Source of the DNA: Phaseolus vulgaris
Lineage: Eukaryota; Streptophyta; Magnoliopsida; Fabales; Fabaceae
NCBI RefSeq assembly: GCF_000499845.2
Contig: NC_023751.2
Coordinates: 12,714,423 to 12,778,422 of the forward strand
Direction: 5' to 3'
Length of the DNA: 64,000 bases
Positions 34,787-47,300 of this stretch are shown here, piece after piece; position 1 is the stretch's first letter, and every line of letters begins with the position of its first letter. The notes below the pieces were generated by a model, which worked only from the letters and a program-made list of their open reading frames with translations, searched no databases and was not told the DNA's origin. The position numbers and the translations under genes were made by a program.

Positions 34787-37111
34787 CTTACAAATCATTA
34801 TATTATTTAAAAATTAAAACTTATATACTTGAGAAACCATTATATTATTGGGATGTGAAGTGTAGCCTTTCTACAGTGTTTGATAAGATATCAGCACTCC
34901 GTCTGAGTTTATAAGATAGAAGATGAGTTTCTAAATAATTTTTTGATCTCTTGAAGGAACTGGTGGAATTTATGTCGAAAATAAGAGGAAATGGAGTAAA
35001 CTTTGTTCCAGAGAATCTAGTCCTTACAGCTGGTGCCACTCTTGCTAATGAGATTATGATGTTTTGCCTTGCTGATCCGGGAGACGCTTTCATTCTTCCC
35101 ACACCCTACTATCCTGGGTATTAATTCTCATCTATTTAAAAGCTTTCACTTCTCTTAAATGGTGTGTTGGTGTCCGATATTCGTATCGAACACCCACACC
35201 AATATTTATATGACACTTGTAGGGCACGTATATGTGAAGTCTCCAATTCAAAAAGTATTTGTTGAATTTCTGACAATTCTATTACGGTTCTAACACAATT
35301 TAAAAAAAAAAAACATTAATTTTATAAAAATTCAAATTTATTATATAAATTTTTATTATGATTATAAAAATAAAAAACAAATCCTTTTGAACCGGTCATA
35401 AAAAACATTTTTCTATTTCAAAAAATAATATAAAACATACTTGTATATATAAATCTTTATTATCAATTTATATAATTCATAATTATATAATATATAAATT
35501 CTTGTTTCTATGTCACATTTTCGTATCTGTGTCATTGCTAAATCTTTCACATCACACACATTATTTTACTCTGCGCTAAATAAATGTGTAAAATACTTTT
35601 ATCTCTCTTTTATATATATTATTTTATCTTTCTTTTATATATATTATGGACAGTATAATTATTAACATTTTTTCCTGAGAAAATGACCGATATTCTTTTA
35701 GTTTATTTTCGTTTAACTTATTCCCGTAATATTATTTGAATGCCAATTTATCCTCTAACCCTTAATTTTGTATGGCTTTAATTGTCTTTTAATTTAACCA
35801 ATAAAATATTGACGTGCTTCTTTTGTTGACACGTATTTCAGTGGCGCGTGTCGTCACGTGGCTTAGTCCCCAAAACTTTCTAATAAAACACCATAATGTA
35901 GCGCACATCAGAAAAGAGAGTACAACTTTCTTCTAGATGTAGTACTCCTCACTCGACACCCATTACCCAACGTTTTAATTGTTTTTTTTTTATGTTTGAA
36001 ATTATTGTAAAAAATACTGCAAGATATTACACTCTGGTTAAAGTGCTTAAAATAATAATTGTATATTATTATTACATTTAAGTTATAAAGGCACAAAAAT
36101 ATAAAAATCTTCCATAACTATTCATTACACGTTAATTAGCATGCAAGCTTCTAATTTTTACTTATTTTTGACAGGTTTGATAGAGATCTGAAATGGAGAA
36201 CAGGGGTTGAGATTGTTCCAATGCATTGCTCAAGTTCAAATGGTTTCAGAATCACTTCCTCTGCTTTAAAACAAGCCTATAAAAAAGCACAAAAGTTGAA
36301 TCTCAAAGTGAAAGGGGTGTTAGTAACTAACCCCTCGAACCCACTAGGAATAACCATGACGAGAACGGAACTTAACCACCTAATTGATTTCGCAATTGAG
36401 AAGAACATTCACATAATCAGCGACGAAATCTACTCGGGCACGGTGTTCGACCCACCTAAATTCGTGAGCGTAATGGAAGTTGTGAACGAGAGAACTAACA
36501 GCGTCAACAACATCCGAAATCGCATTCACATAATATACAGTCTCTCCAAAGACCTTGGAGTACCAGGATTTAGGGTGGGGATGATTTACTCAAATAACGA
36601 AATGGTGGTGGATGCTGCAACAAAAATGTCAAGCTTTGGACTGGTTTCCTCACAAACTCAGCATTTGGTGGCTAACGTGCTGAAGGACAAGAAGTTCACT
36701 TTTAATTACATTGAAGAGACTCAGAGGAGACTGAAGAGGCGCATGGAGATGCTAGTGTGTGGTCTCAGAAACGCAGGGATTCAGTGCTTGAAAAGCAATG
36801 CAGGGTTGTTCTGCTGGGTGGACATGAGACATTTATTAAGCTCTGCAACTTTTGAGGCAGAGAAGAAGCTTTGGATGATGATTCTTTGCCATGTTGGGTT
36901 GAACATATCTCCTGGCTCTTCTTGCCACTGCTCTGAACCTGGGTGGTTTAGGGTATGCTTTGCCAACATGTCCGAAGCCACGTTAAAAGTTGCAATGCGG
37001 CGAATGAAGGCTTTTATAGATTCAACCGTCTCTGTTGTCAACGAGAACGGTTGTACTTATGAACAATCTGTGAACGCCGAAAGAGAGTCAATTGCTAAAT
37101 GGGTGAACTGA
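31709..37111 (+). CDS. ACS: 1-aminocyclopropane-1-carboxylate synthase, type II-like, short C-terminus
   Basis: Four exons (31709-31849, 32672-32803, 34957-35117, 36175-37111), all GT-AG, join in frame to 456 aa. This PLP enzyme turns S-adenosylmethionine into ACC, the committed step of ethylene synthesis in the cytosol. Visible family landmarks: IQMGLAENQ at the exon 1 end, [35 protein letters not shown] (Asn197), SDEIYSG (Asp228, Tyr231), SLSKDLG with the PLP lysine at 270, and WFRVCFANM with substrate-binding Arg404. The N-terminus ([21 protein letters not shown]) and body resemble Arabidopsis ACS4-type (type II) enzymes. The protein stops at ...SIAKWVN, where type II enzymes continue with a W-V-F...R-L-S-F segment recognised by CDPK and ETO1-type BTB ligases. 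An in-frame stop lies upstream of the chosen ATG. A diverged Thr-Leu replaces the usual Thr-Ser in GATLANE. Confidence 0.95.
33035..33075. repeat. (GT)n(AT)n microsatellite in ACS intron 2
   Basis: Five GT units run into about 15 TA units. Further (TA)n runs occur in the same intron near 34487-34503 and 34759-34786. Confidence 0.95.
33475..34390. repeat. Three diverged direct copies inside ACS intron 2
   Basis: Segments starting near 33475, 33699 and 34114 share an ordered series of motifs: aaggtgtt(g/c)a.tgata, then tgaagacttttctc and tccaacataa.atg, then ttgtttgtactt, then agagatаaaa-like A-rich sequence with tacaatg.tgtaa, then attttatcttgg.aac. Copies 2 and 3 also share downstream acaactctaatttt-like sequence, so the full unit may be about 300 bp. 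A truncated fourth start (cgttccctgatattttcaag) lies near 33346. No coding function seen. Confidence 0.65.
34759..34786. repeat. (TA)n microsatellite in ACS intron 2
   Basis: About 14 uninterrupted TA units, just upstream of exon 3. Confidence 0.95.
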
Positions 37112-39803
37112 TATGCTTCATTAATCTTCTATTTTGTCCATTTTCACTTCCAAAGTATTGACTATATACAGATTATTGCAGGAGTGATGAATATTGATTT
37201 CCAAAAATATGTTACTTCAAGAAATCATGTTGATTTATGGAAATGTTATTACTAGAAAATATGTAAAAATTAACTGGAGTTATAATAAAGTAATTTTTCT
37301 CATCTGTATACGAGTATAGATTACTTGCTCCTTAACACAAGAATTTAAATTATAAAAATAAGAACAGACTAAATAATAGTATATAAAACTACCGCTAAAA
37401 TTAAAAATAATGTATTTAGGTCACATAGTTCAAGAACAGATGCTGAAAACATAGAGAAACTTCAAACAAGGCCAATAAAAAAAATTTAAAATCCAAATAA
37501 TGTATTTAGGCATATTGTTCAGGAAGAGGTGATGAAAACATAGAGAATCTTCAAACAAGGTCAATAAAAAAAATTCAAAAACCAAATTTAGTCGACGATA
37601 TGTTAGAATAGTTAGAAAGAAGTGAAGAGAAAACTGAAATTACATTGATAAATATATTACAAAGAAAACAAAATAATCCACATATATATATATATATTTA
37701 TTTGTGTACTGTAATTTGATTTCAACTAAAGTAATTTAAGAATAACACGATTTTATTTAAAAAATATAAAAAAATAAGAGTAATCAAAATTATGTTTGAT
37801 CACATAATTTCTCCTCTCACACTAAAGTCATATGCCAACACGACTTCACTTTGAAAAATCTGAAGTCATTTATGTATACCTTTTCAACAACTCTTATAAT
37901 TGACAAACATTACTTTTCTAAGGTTTACAATCCAAACATTTCATACCCTACAATAAATTTTAAGGTCATGTGACCTTTATGTATTCAAAATTGAGTTGTT
38001 TCCTGATCCTATTTTTCCATGTTACATTCATCCATGAAAGGGAAAGACCCAATCCTTGTCACAACTTCACTTGCATCATTTTCAATTACTTCTACATTTG
38101 CAATTCCTCTAGTAACACCTGTTGTAACCCAACAACCTTATGACTTGATGTACTTCCTTCTTGCACAAATTATTTTATAGCCAAGGACAATCTACTCCAT
38201 ATGCTTGATGCAGAACCCACATTGTTGTTTAGTGGCTTGCTTTGTTGTCCAATGTTTCTAGTCTCAAGACTGTGCTTATTGTACCAGTTCCAAGCCTGCT
38301 AGTCCACTGTTACTGTAGATTCAAAACTAACATGTATTCTTCTGTGAATCTGAGTCAACATCAAGTATTCTTGTGTCATCTACCTCAATGGTATGTTAGT
38401 CTTTATTACTAATGTTATGCCTCATTGCTTAGCCTTTATTACTCATCAACCTTTCTTCCGATTGTTAAATGTGAAACTTTCTTAACCTTCATGACAATGA
38501 AGGTCTAACTTACATTTATTGGTACCTGCATATTTTGCACCTCAATATATTTTACTAATATTACTAATAGATAGTTTAAGTTATATAGACTAAGACATTT
38601 AATAAGAAAAGTTAAAAAAAATAAAATTCTTGTGCATTCAAGACTTAGTGTGGTATGAAAATATTGATTGCAATGAATTTACCCCATATTTTATTCTTAA
38701 GGATATGTTAGGTATTTGTTTATGATAAAATATATTTAATATGAGTTTTGATTAGACATTTAATACTATTTTTATTTATCTATTGTGTTGATATAATTTA
38801 TTTTGTAATGATAATTGATTATACATGTTTAGGGGTGTTATAATTTATATATATATATATATATATTTATCTCTAATCTAAATTTTAGATCATTCAATGT
38901 TTGTAGTAAGAAAATGATTGAATGAGTCTTTTTAATATCGATTTGGTTTAATTTGATATTTCACTTCATCAAACCATTGAAAATAATTATAATTGGCACC
39001 AACAATCAAAACAACAACGAATCTTGAAAAAAATTAACAATCTTTAAAAGCTAACAATCATTTTACATATGAAATGACACATCCCAATATTTTTATATTA
39101 TAATACTTATATGATATAAAGTTAAAAAAAAAACAAATTATGTATTATAATACAGATGGAAAAACATAATTAATTATTTTTTAAATTAGTTAAATCAGCT
39201 GAAAATAATAAATTTGTGAATAGTTTCTATCATTCTTTCAAAGTTATTACAAACTTTCTACGCTGAGTCAATATAAATAAATTCAAGAAAAACATTTTAT
39301 TGATACATTTCAAATATACTTAGCATATCATTCAATTTAACACAAAAAGAAAAACAAATTTTGAAAATGTTCGTATAATCACGGTTTTTTAGATAATTGA
39401 ATAATTTTTCTTTATTTTAAAATAATTAAATAATTTCTTTAAAATAAAAATTATATAATTTTTTAATAAATTGTACTATTTTTTATGTTTAATTAATTCA
39501 TAAAAATGATAAAATTATAAAAGTGATAAATTTATAAAATTGTATATATTTAATGTAATAAAAATGTAAACATATTATTAAGGACACTGTTTTAGTTAAT
39601 AAAATTATTATATTATTATAATACAAAATTATCTATATAATTTTGTATTAGTATAGTAGTGAACAAGTATATAATAAAGTACTCTGTTCTAACATAACAT
39701 GATCCCATGCGCTGACGTGACATTCCTTCAATTTGATAAATAAGAGTAATGGCAAATGCTTGGTATCAAACATTATTAGTGGCAGTTCTGGCATGGGGAT
39801 TGG
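37112..39803. other. Intergenic between ACS and the OSCA gene
   Basis: 37407-37585 holds two about 90-bp direct copies that look like a Ty3/gypsy reverse-transcriptase scrap (tatttaggtcacatagtt reads YLGHIV). 38000-38560 is less AT-rich and might be an old element on the minus strand, but no domain is certain. The rest is AT-rich with an (AT)n run at 38850-38866. Confidence 0.4.
37407..37585 (+). repeat. Tandem 90-bp copies of a gypsy RT-like scrap
   Basis: Copy 1 (37407-37496) and copy 2 (37497-37585) share aataatgtatttagg, gaaaacatagaga and cttcaaacaagg. Copy 1 translates in pieces to YLGHIVQE and ENIEKLQTRPI, recalling the 'YLGH.(I/V)S..G...DPEK' stretch after the polymerase site of Ty3/gypsy reverse transcriptase. 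Very short, so the family call is tentative; the duplication itself is clear. Confidence 0.5.
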
Positions 39804-39848
39804 CCACGTGGAGAATCCGTTACGAATACCACGTGGAGAATCCGTCAC
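39804..39848. promoter_or_regulatory. Tandem pair of G-boxes upstream of the OSCA gene
   Basis: The 20-mer ccacgtggagaatccgttac at 39804 is repeated at 39829 with one change (cac for tac). Each copy carries a palindromic CCACGTGG G-box/ABRE core, 25 bp apart. It lies about 1.5 kb before the OSCA start codon, and part of that distance is probably 5' leader and intron. bZIP or bHLH binding is inferred. Confidence 0.6.
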
Positions 39849-41365
39849 TCACGCTATTGGTGTGTTGGCTGGTTGCAAAAGGAAAGAGAATAGAGTGATG
39901 ATATTTTGATAAGTAATAAATATTAATATTTATATTAAAAAATAAAAAAATATATGCAAAATGCAAATAGTTGAATTTTTTTCAAAATTAATAGAATTAT
40001 AAATTTGTAAAAATGATTAAAATAGGTGAGCATGTTTATCAAATAAACATTAATCAAGAGAAGAACACGTTTTTGAAGCTATTCCACGTTTAAGTATGCA
40101 CCTTTTCTTCTCAACTCTTGAAGAGTATTAATTAATGAAGAAATAAACGCAAAAACTGTTAGGGTTTCCCTTACCGGTTTCTGCAATAAACCTTCCCGTG
40201 AAGGCGAAGCCCCTTCACGTTCTTTTTTTCTTCGTCATTGTGCTTTTTCCACCCCATTCCCCCCTAACTCCACGTCCTTCACCTACAAATTATTCATCCC
40301 TTGCAGGTTTCTTTTTTTTCGAATATTTCCGTGCTCGTTATTCCCCTGTTTCACGTAACTGCATTTGATCTATCAGATATTTCGCTCATTACGAATACTT
40401 GTGTGCGCATGTTACTCTCGAGTTGTATGAACATTGAATAATAGTATAAATATATATATTTGTACCGCACAAATGATTTGTATTTTAAAGTGATTATATG
40501 CATGTTGATTTCCTTAGTGCTGCCAACTTTTTGTGTAGTTTCATTCATGGATTGTTTTCGGGCTTCTCTATTATGCTGTTTTGTCTACTATCTTGACTCG
40601 AGGTGAAATCCATTGTGTTTAGCTTAAACGGTGATGAGGTTACAAATCTATGGTACCATAAACAATGTTAGTCTGTTTGGTCATATATATGAAATATCTG
40701 TTGTCAATAGGTGCATAAGTTTATTCAGTTTTACTATTTAGTGTTTATTTGAAACCTGTTCAGTTGAACTTAATGCCAATCCATCCTTCCCTTTCCTTCT
40801 ATGTTAGTAATTTACTGCACAAGTTCTTTTTTAACCCTTTTTATGTTTTCCGGTTTCCTTATCCTACCTTTTAGTTACGTACACTACCAGCTTTAACTAC
40901 GATTTCATGAGAACAGAGTAGAATAGTCAAAATATCATATCTATGAAATATATAGTCTCTCTGGTATTCCTTGGTGAATTGCGTGAGGGTATTGATTATT
41001 ATGATGAAAGGTTTATAGTACTTGATCCCATGTTGCTTTGCATTTGAACTTCACTTCCCTTCTCTTGATTGGTCTTGGTGTGTGTAAGTTTCAGATGAAT
41101 GATCATTCTTTTTTATTTCAAAATTCTTTGCTTCTCGGTATTTTTTACTATTGTTTTTGAGGTTAAATTGACACAGGTTAGGATGCAACTTAACCAAATA
41201 ATTAAAGGAAGGAATACATGGTGCATTCCTGAACTTGTCGTAAGAAATCCATATTTACTGGGGCATTAATTGGAATGTTATTGATTCAGGTGATGGATTT
41301 GATTTGGATGTCTTGTGTCATTCTTCTTGGGTAATGAGATCTAAAGTTTTGCTCAGTAGGCAGAG
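39849..41365 (+). other. Probable promoter, 5' leader and leader intron of the OSCA gene
   Basis: 40150-40320 is CT-rich and less AT-rich, as in plant leaders, and is followed by possible splice sites (for example an acceptor ttgattcag at 41282-41290). No protein-coding frame is present. The exon structure of the leader cannot be fixed from sequence alone. Confidence 0.4.
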
Positions 41366-44300
41366 ATGGACATTGCTGCTCTTTTAACCTCTGCTGGAAT
41401 TAATATTGCGGTGTGCGTGGTGCTCTTTACACTCTATTCAATATTAAGAAAACAGCCCAGCAATGTCAATGTGTACTTTGGAAGAAGGTTAGCTTCCAGG
41501 CGTTCAAAAAGCCGGGATCTTTGTTTGGATAGATTTGTTCCCTCTCCTACTTGGGTAATGAAAGCATGGGAAACGACTCAAGAGGAAATGTTGACTACTG
41601 GTGGCTTGGATGCTGTGGTTTTTAGCAGGATGGTTGTTTTCAGGTTGCTCAATCATTTTAAAATTGAAACTTTTCAAAGCTGCATGTAATGCTTATACTA
41701 TAGTTTTAATCTGAATTCCACAAATGCCACCACTTAATAAGGGAAATATATATTTTTTATCAATAAAAAATTAATTAAATTAAATAGAAAATTTAATGTA
41801 TATTTGCACAAGAGAAGGTAAACATCTCCTCACCAAAAAATTTCAGCCCAACAACTAGTCTATTTACATCCAAGAAAAGGTTTTCCAAAACCTCCATATA
41901 GCTTAAGAACTATAACAGGTGCAGAACATGATAAACTAACAGAGATTTGCACCTGCAAGCATCTCCCTAGCTCGGATATTTCTTCCGGCCTTGGAGCTAT
42001 AATCAGAGAAGACTCCGTAAGAAAGAATGTACAGTGCATAGACCCTACCAGCCACAAAAAATTCAGAGCGAAGATATCTTAATCCTAGATAAGTAGAAGT
42101 GAATAGATGGTATATTGTTAGGCTCAAGCATTATGATATTAGGCACTGGCATTATGCACCACAAAACTCTATGATCAATATTTGTTAAAATGCCGAATGT
42201 GAGCACAGCATTTTTATGATTTGTTTCTCTCTTGTATATAAATGAAGATAATCAATTTGTACAATAATAACTGGAAGTGAGACTTGTGCTCATAGAAGAG
42301 ATACTGCGTTGACTATATATGATGCTTAATTGATATAGGTATGTCAGTTTGAGTCATCAAGTCACCAAAATAACTTTTTGTAATATTAAACTCAAGTTTG
42401 CGATGGTCCTTCTATGGAGTTTTACGTCTTTATTAATTTCAGTATGGTAAATTTACTTGTTTCAGTTTGTTGAGTTTACTTTCTGCACTATTTTATGTTA
42501 CTCAAATTAAAACCACGCCCTAATCATCCACTTAAAAGTACATATAAAAATGAAAGAACTAATTTTGTTGTCCAGTTTTGTGGTTTTTGTGCTTTACTAA
42601 CTATTGGTATCAATTTTTCTGTTTCAGTATTAGAGTATTTTCTGTTGCTGCTATTATCTGCACTATTCTAGTGCTTCCGGTGAATTATTATGGTCAGGAC
42701 AGAATACATAAGAATATACCTTTCGAATCACTGGAAGTATTTACCATTGAGAATGTTAAAGAAGGATCCCAGTGGTATGAACCCGTTACTTATATTCTAC
42801 ATGGAAATTTCCATTATGTCAAATAGTCAATATTGTGTTGAACCTGAGAAAACAATGAATAAAGATCAGAAAAAAGAAAGTGATTTCTCCAATTAATGCT
42901 CTGAACACTTTTGGATCTGTCATGTGATTATGTTATTTCAAGTTATTTCTAATAACTAATAAAGTCTCTTGTAAGTTAAGGAAATTAAGTTTTTTATTAA
43001 AAAATATATATTTAAGTTTGACTTAATTCTACAAAATTATATTATTAAAATAAAATTTATTTTTCATTTATATACTATAATTTTGTTTAATATCTTGTTG
43101 TGAGCTCCATTTACTTTAAATTCATTTATAATTTTTCAAATACTGGGTAGAAAGTAAAGAGATGTAGATAAAAGAAAGTTGAGAATAGGAGTAAATTTAC
43201 TTAACTTTAGAAAGTTTTTGTTGCCTCAAAATTTAAAATATGCATTCTAAATTAAAATTATTAAAGTGAAATTAAAGCTTATTTATTATTAAATTGGGAA
43301 AGCTTAACCTTCTCCAAAAAGCAACTAGAATTGTTTCAGGACGCAATCATTCTTTTTTTTTTTTTCACTCCCATTTTAGATGATAATGTGTGAATAATGA
43401 ATGATTTCAATCAGGAATATTCCTACAAACTTCTTACTTATTGATTGTATTTATTCTTTTGCTTGATCTCAGGCTTTGGGCTCATTGTCTGGCATTATAC
43501 ATCATAACTTTAACAGCTTGTACTCTTCTTTACTCTGTAAGGACCTGTGACATGCGACATTAATTCACAAGATTAATTTCTTTATATGTTTTCAGAGTAA
43601 ACTATGATTTACTTTTCAAATGTTTAAATGACTAACGAAGTGGAAATAATATACAGGAATACAAAAGCATTACTAATTTGCGGCTAGTACATATTACTTC
43701 ATCGCAGCCAAATCCTAGTCATTTTGCAATTGTTGTCAGAGGAATACCCTGGTCTTCGGAACAATCATACTGCGAAACAGTGAAAAAGTTTTTCTCATTC
43801 TATCACCCCACAACATATTTGTCGCACCAAGTTGTGTATAAGTCTGGTGTAGTGGAGAAACTGAAGGTTTGTCTCTTTTTAAAATATTTCTCTGTTTATT
43901 AGTGTCATGCTATATTAATATTTCTCTAGTTTTGTGAGAATGCTATTTTAGTAGTGACGGGAATATTTGATAACGGGAAAATGGGAGAATGAGGTACTTA
44001 TACAGTTGATCACTTCTAGTTCTTTTGGCTTAGGACTAACTTTAGAACAATAGCCCTATTTATCTCCGTACTACTCTAGACTTATCTCCTAAAGAGATCT
44101 TTGTAAAACATGCTTCTACAATGTCTCTTTAGAATATGCTAAACATATTTCGAAATTGGGCTTTGTATTACGAAAACTGAAGTCCAAAATCAAGTTTATA
44201 TTTCAAAATTCCCTTTGTTTACTACTTGATCATTAGTCTTCACGTATTCTAGTTACGCATCCTTTGTGGCAATGCACTCGAACGTGGTAGTAGTGCGCAT

Positions 44301-47300
44301 CAATGTACTTGATCATGGTAAACAGAATTGAGTTTTTTAACAAAAGATATCATTGACTTGTTGTCCACCAAAATCGTGGTTGGCTCTTCTTGTGATAAAT
44401 CCAACTCCTTTAAGAGATTTTGTAACTAAATTGAATGGCAAACACAGGTAGCAACCACATATTACAATTCTCATATGGAAAGAGTCATAATTGTTTACTT
44501 CTTTGACATCCATGTGAAGGTAGTGTCTCCTATGTAAAACACAGAGCCAATTGTCCTTTTGTGGTCATCCATATCTCCTCTCCAGTCACTATCAATGTAT
44601 AAAAGAAGCTTGTAATCATCAGAGAATAGTACTAGCCAAAATTTATTGTTCCTTAATTCTCTTTTGTCGTCTTCCAGTAATTTTTTGTTGGATCCTTCAT
44701 GTAACGTAAGGTTCTACTTAAGTTCCTGAAAAGTGTTGGATCCAGTCCCTCCTTGTGTTTCTTTAGCTTCATTTCACATTCACATTCTATTGGTGTATCG
44801 ACCAAACATGTTGCTTTACATATTGTCATCTTTTTCTTAAACTTCTTGAACATGCTTGGATTGCTACATTTGAGATCAAGTTATCTATATATATTTAAGC
44901 GCACAATTAAAACACTACTATTTTGTTCTTTGATATATAAGTTGCTTTCGATATCTTCTCATTATAATAGTGATTTAATTGTTGTTAGATTAGAAAAAGA
45001 ATATATTTATCTCTGGAAAGAGTCTTTCAAACTATCAATTTGAGTTTTGAGAGAATAACTTCATTTTCGTCTTAATAATGATCTCTCACAAGTGTTGGAT
45101 CGAGTATTTATTACTAACAAAAAGTTATAAAAATAAAAAAGTCACTATTTGTGACTTAATCCACTTAATCCTTTGTCATAAAATACTAGTTTAAAAAATC
45201 TTTCTCAAAATAATTATTCCAATAGAAATCAAATTCTTCAATTGTGATTCGGTTCACTTAGACTAAGTCACGGGACAATTGTTTAACCAACAATAATTTC
45301 CTCTAGAATAATTGTCTTATTAAGAATTGAACTTATAACATTCACTCTAATACCAAACACTAAAATTTAATGATCCATTTTACCTCCATCACACAAGACA
45401 ATTGATATTACCAACAAGAATAACTATCTCCCGAATACACTATATAGAGTCTTCATCACACAAGACAATTGATATTACCAACAAGAATAACTATCTCCCA
45501 AATGCACTATCTAAAGTCTCCATCACACAGACAATTGATATTACTAACAAGAATAACTATCTTCCAAATACACTATGTAAATAGTCTTTATCTTGATGAC
45601 CCAATTGCTCTTACCGATAATTAAGACTAGGAATGGAACCATACTGCTACTTTACCATCTCTTTAGATAGGATCTTCAAGCTCTAATTTCAATTTGTTGA
45701 AATGATATTTTAATAAAGGAAATATTTGAGAATGTTGAAATGATATCTTAATAATGAAGGGATTATTTGAGAATGGGAAAGACTAGAATTTTGGAGGGAA
45801 TAATTTTGTCATATTTGATCACTTCAAAGTATTTTGAACTTGACACAAACTCTAAGAAAACCACCCTATTTATACTAGTGGCTCCTCATAAACCTATAGT
45901 TAGCATTTTGCCAACACATACTTAATCTAATGGCTGCAAGTGCCTTTCTTGACGTTATCCACAAATACTAGCATATAGATAATTCTATATACTACTCTAG
46001 AATGATCTCCTAAAGAGATCCGTTTTTAACTTGCTTCTAAAATGTCTCTCTAGAACATGTTAAACATTGCTACATTTTAGGCTTTTTGTTAAGACAACTA
46101 AGGCCCAAAATCGAGTTTATATTTCAAACAGTTTTTGTCTCTATTTTAATTTGTCATATATAAGTATTTTCATAACAGTTAATGCTAGATAAGAATTCCA
46201 TTATTTGGTTCAAGGTGAATTAACTTGTATCAAGGCTTAGGGAAATAAGTTTCTTTTTTTTCTTTAATTTTGTCATGCTTTGCAATTTATTGGGTTATTT
46301 GGTGGAACTTTTTTCCTGTACTTATTTTTCTTAATCTTTCAAACCCAGGAACTTTCAGTTGAGATAGGGTTTCTTTCTTTTCAATATTTTGATATACGCC
46401 TCATTTTGCATTTTGATGTCCTTTTTGAGATGACAAAAATATCATCAAAGCCTTTCAAGGCTATGCAATACAGAATTAGTTAAAAATTTGTGCATAAAAT
46501 TATCAAGAATAAACTCTTTCAGGAGTTTAAGGTATTGGTTAAGACTTATGAATGATCTTATTGGTGCCCCCATGAAACAAGAGTCCTTGAAGTGGAACTA
46601 CTAAATTCTATTTTTGTTTAGAAGAATTGAAGAAGCAATGGACACGTTGTCGTAGATTTTATGGCATTATGTTACAAACCAATGCTCTAAAAAACTCAAG
46701 TTATTAAATGAAAGCTTATAAATAGTTATTACGGTCACAGTTATTGAATGTTTTTCATGGTCGTAGTTACCTGTGGCATGCTTCAGTTCCTGAATTTTTT
46801 CGTGGTCATAGTTATTGAGTTTCATTTGTATAAAGTCAGTGGGATTTCTTAATATCTATGACATCTTTCCCTATTTCCCTATTTAAGTGGGGTAACTGGG
46901 CTTTTATTTTTTATTCAAGAAGTACAAGTGCGTAATACTTCTCTTTTGTTTTGTGATTCTAGGGTTGTTATATGTCACTTGTGGTCTTAAAAAAATCTTT
47001 CTAAAATAATATAAACTTTTCAAGCATTCTTCTGTGTGTTGACATTACTGTTGTTTAAACTTTTGTTTTTTTAATCTTTTTCTGCTAGGATGATGCAGAA
47101 TATATGTGTAAAATGCTCAGTTCTGGTTGTGGTTCAATGGAACAGACGTGTAAGCCAAGCTTTACGCAATGTTACTTTTGTGGAGGATCCACTAATTCTT
47201 TTAAGATTATTTCTAATGAAACTGATAGTATACATGGAAGAACAAGCTACTCTGACGTGCATTTAAATGGAAGAAAAAAGGTCAATTTTCTGGCTGGATT

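Larger units (their letters stand above)
43933..46130 (-). mobile_element. Degraded Ty1/copia retrotransposon in OSCA intron 4
   Basis: Two related LTR-like blocks lie in the same orientation. The left, 43933-44209, is internally deleted; the right, 45695-46130, is about 436 bp. They share atatttgag/taa..ggg, acta-ctctag and ctcctaaagagatc, tctctttagaa/tctctctagaacatg, and cccaaaatc.agtttatatttcaaa. Between them the minus strand carries copia polymerase relics. Next to the right LTR, minus-strand attagagcttgaag recalls a Met-tRNA primer site, and an A/G-rich tract (aaacaaaggg) precedes the left LTR. A possible gttt target duplication flanks it. The element is opposite to the host gene and is removed with the intron. 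Confidence 0.75.

Noticed and set aside
41860..42127. Overlapping minus-strand open frames in OSCA intron 1
   Set aside because: No recognised family, and they lie inside an intron of a well-supported gene; possibly an old insertion.
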